A DNA stretch of 51,010 nt, taken from positions 1-51,010 of the forward strand of contig JAAWOU010000018.1 in assembly GCA_022799755.1 (NCBI GenBank). Reading direction: 5' to 3'. The stretch comes from Lachnospiraceae bacterium (GTDB lineage: Bacteria; Bacillota; Clostridia; Lachnospirales; Lachnospiraceae). Both the position numbers and the translations under genes were made by a program. Positions 50,905 to 51,010 of this stretch are shown piece after piece; within the stretch, counting starts at the first letter, position 1; every line of letters begins with the position of its first letter. The notes under the pieces were generated by a model that saw only the letters and a list, made by a program, of their open reading frames with translations, searched no databases and was not told the DNA's origin.

Positions 50905-51010
50905 CTTTTCTCCTTTTCCCGCGTTCCCTATGCGGATATTTTCCTGCGGATTTGTAGTAGTATTCCATTCTTTCCAAAAAACAAAGCCCCGAGAAAGGAC
51001 GGGGACGGTG

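Overview
The window looks like the chromosome of a spore-lineage Firmicute, most likely a fairly GC-rich gut Lachnospiraceae/Clostridium cluster XIVa-type bacterium. Reasons: sporulation sigma factor SigH, a T-box leader, YesM/YesN-type two-component systems, LplB/LplC-type sugar transport, strong AGGAGG ribosome sites and sigma-A promoters with 16-18 bp spacers. This assignment is inference; no rRNA is present.

Layout. 0-10.3 kb is rich in export genes: a MarR-MATE operon with a perfect 12-bp inverted-repeat operator, a heterodimeric multidrug ABC exporter (one consensus and one degenerate ATP site), a methyl-accepting chemotaxis protein and a second MATE pump. 10.4-13.1 kb holds an AAA ATPase fused to a PD-(D/E)XK nuclease-like domain, a DUF3237-like protein and an acetyltransferase. 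13.1-16.85 kb is a decaying segment: an NADH:flavin oxidoreductase with a stop codon and a large internal deletion, the last ~55 codons of a MATE gene, an orphan C-terminus, an 11-copy minisatellite and a 5'-broken GH78 rhamnosidase.

16.9-23.1 kb (mainly plus strand): an M42 peptidase; a Cys-rich DUF3795-like protein (minus strand); an OmpR-type regulator, ABC ATPase, ABC permease and histidine kinase arranged like peptide-antibiotic resistance modules, with four CTTTACC direct repeats before the transporter; and a nitroreductase. 23.2-30.1 kb: a secreted repeat protein, then an RND exporter with a very long coiled-coil insertion followed by a TetR regulator.

30.2-38.9 kb is core: ispF, then a T-box (Cys specifier candidate) driving cysE-cysS-mrnC-rlmB-sigH, close to the Bacillus order, ending with a metallo-beta-lactamase-fold protein; upstream lies a DEAD-box helicase with a huge Arg/Asp/Ser-rich tail. 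38.9-40.8 kb: an acetyltransferase, elongator tRNA-Met(CAT) and a BaiA/FabG-like SDR.

41-48.2 kb is a sugar-uptake locus (two permeases, solute-binding lipoprotein, EEP phosphohydrolase, YesM-like kinase, YesN-like regulator). The binding-protein gene is put out of frame by an 11-G tract just after its lipoprotein signal, so it is either phase-variable or a sequence error. 48.5-50.9 kb: a TROVE/vWA (Ro60-like) protein whose leader contains a tandem array of ~19-bp units that can fold into serial mini-hairpins, and a small P-loop kinase-like protein. The TROVE gene with its hairpin-array leader, and the G-tract lipoprotein, are the best candidates for something undescribed.
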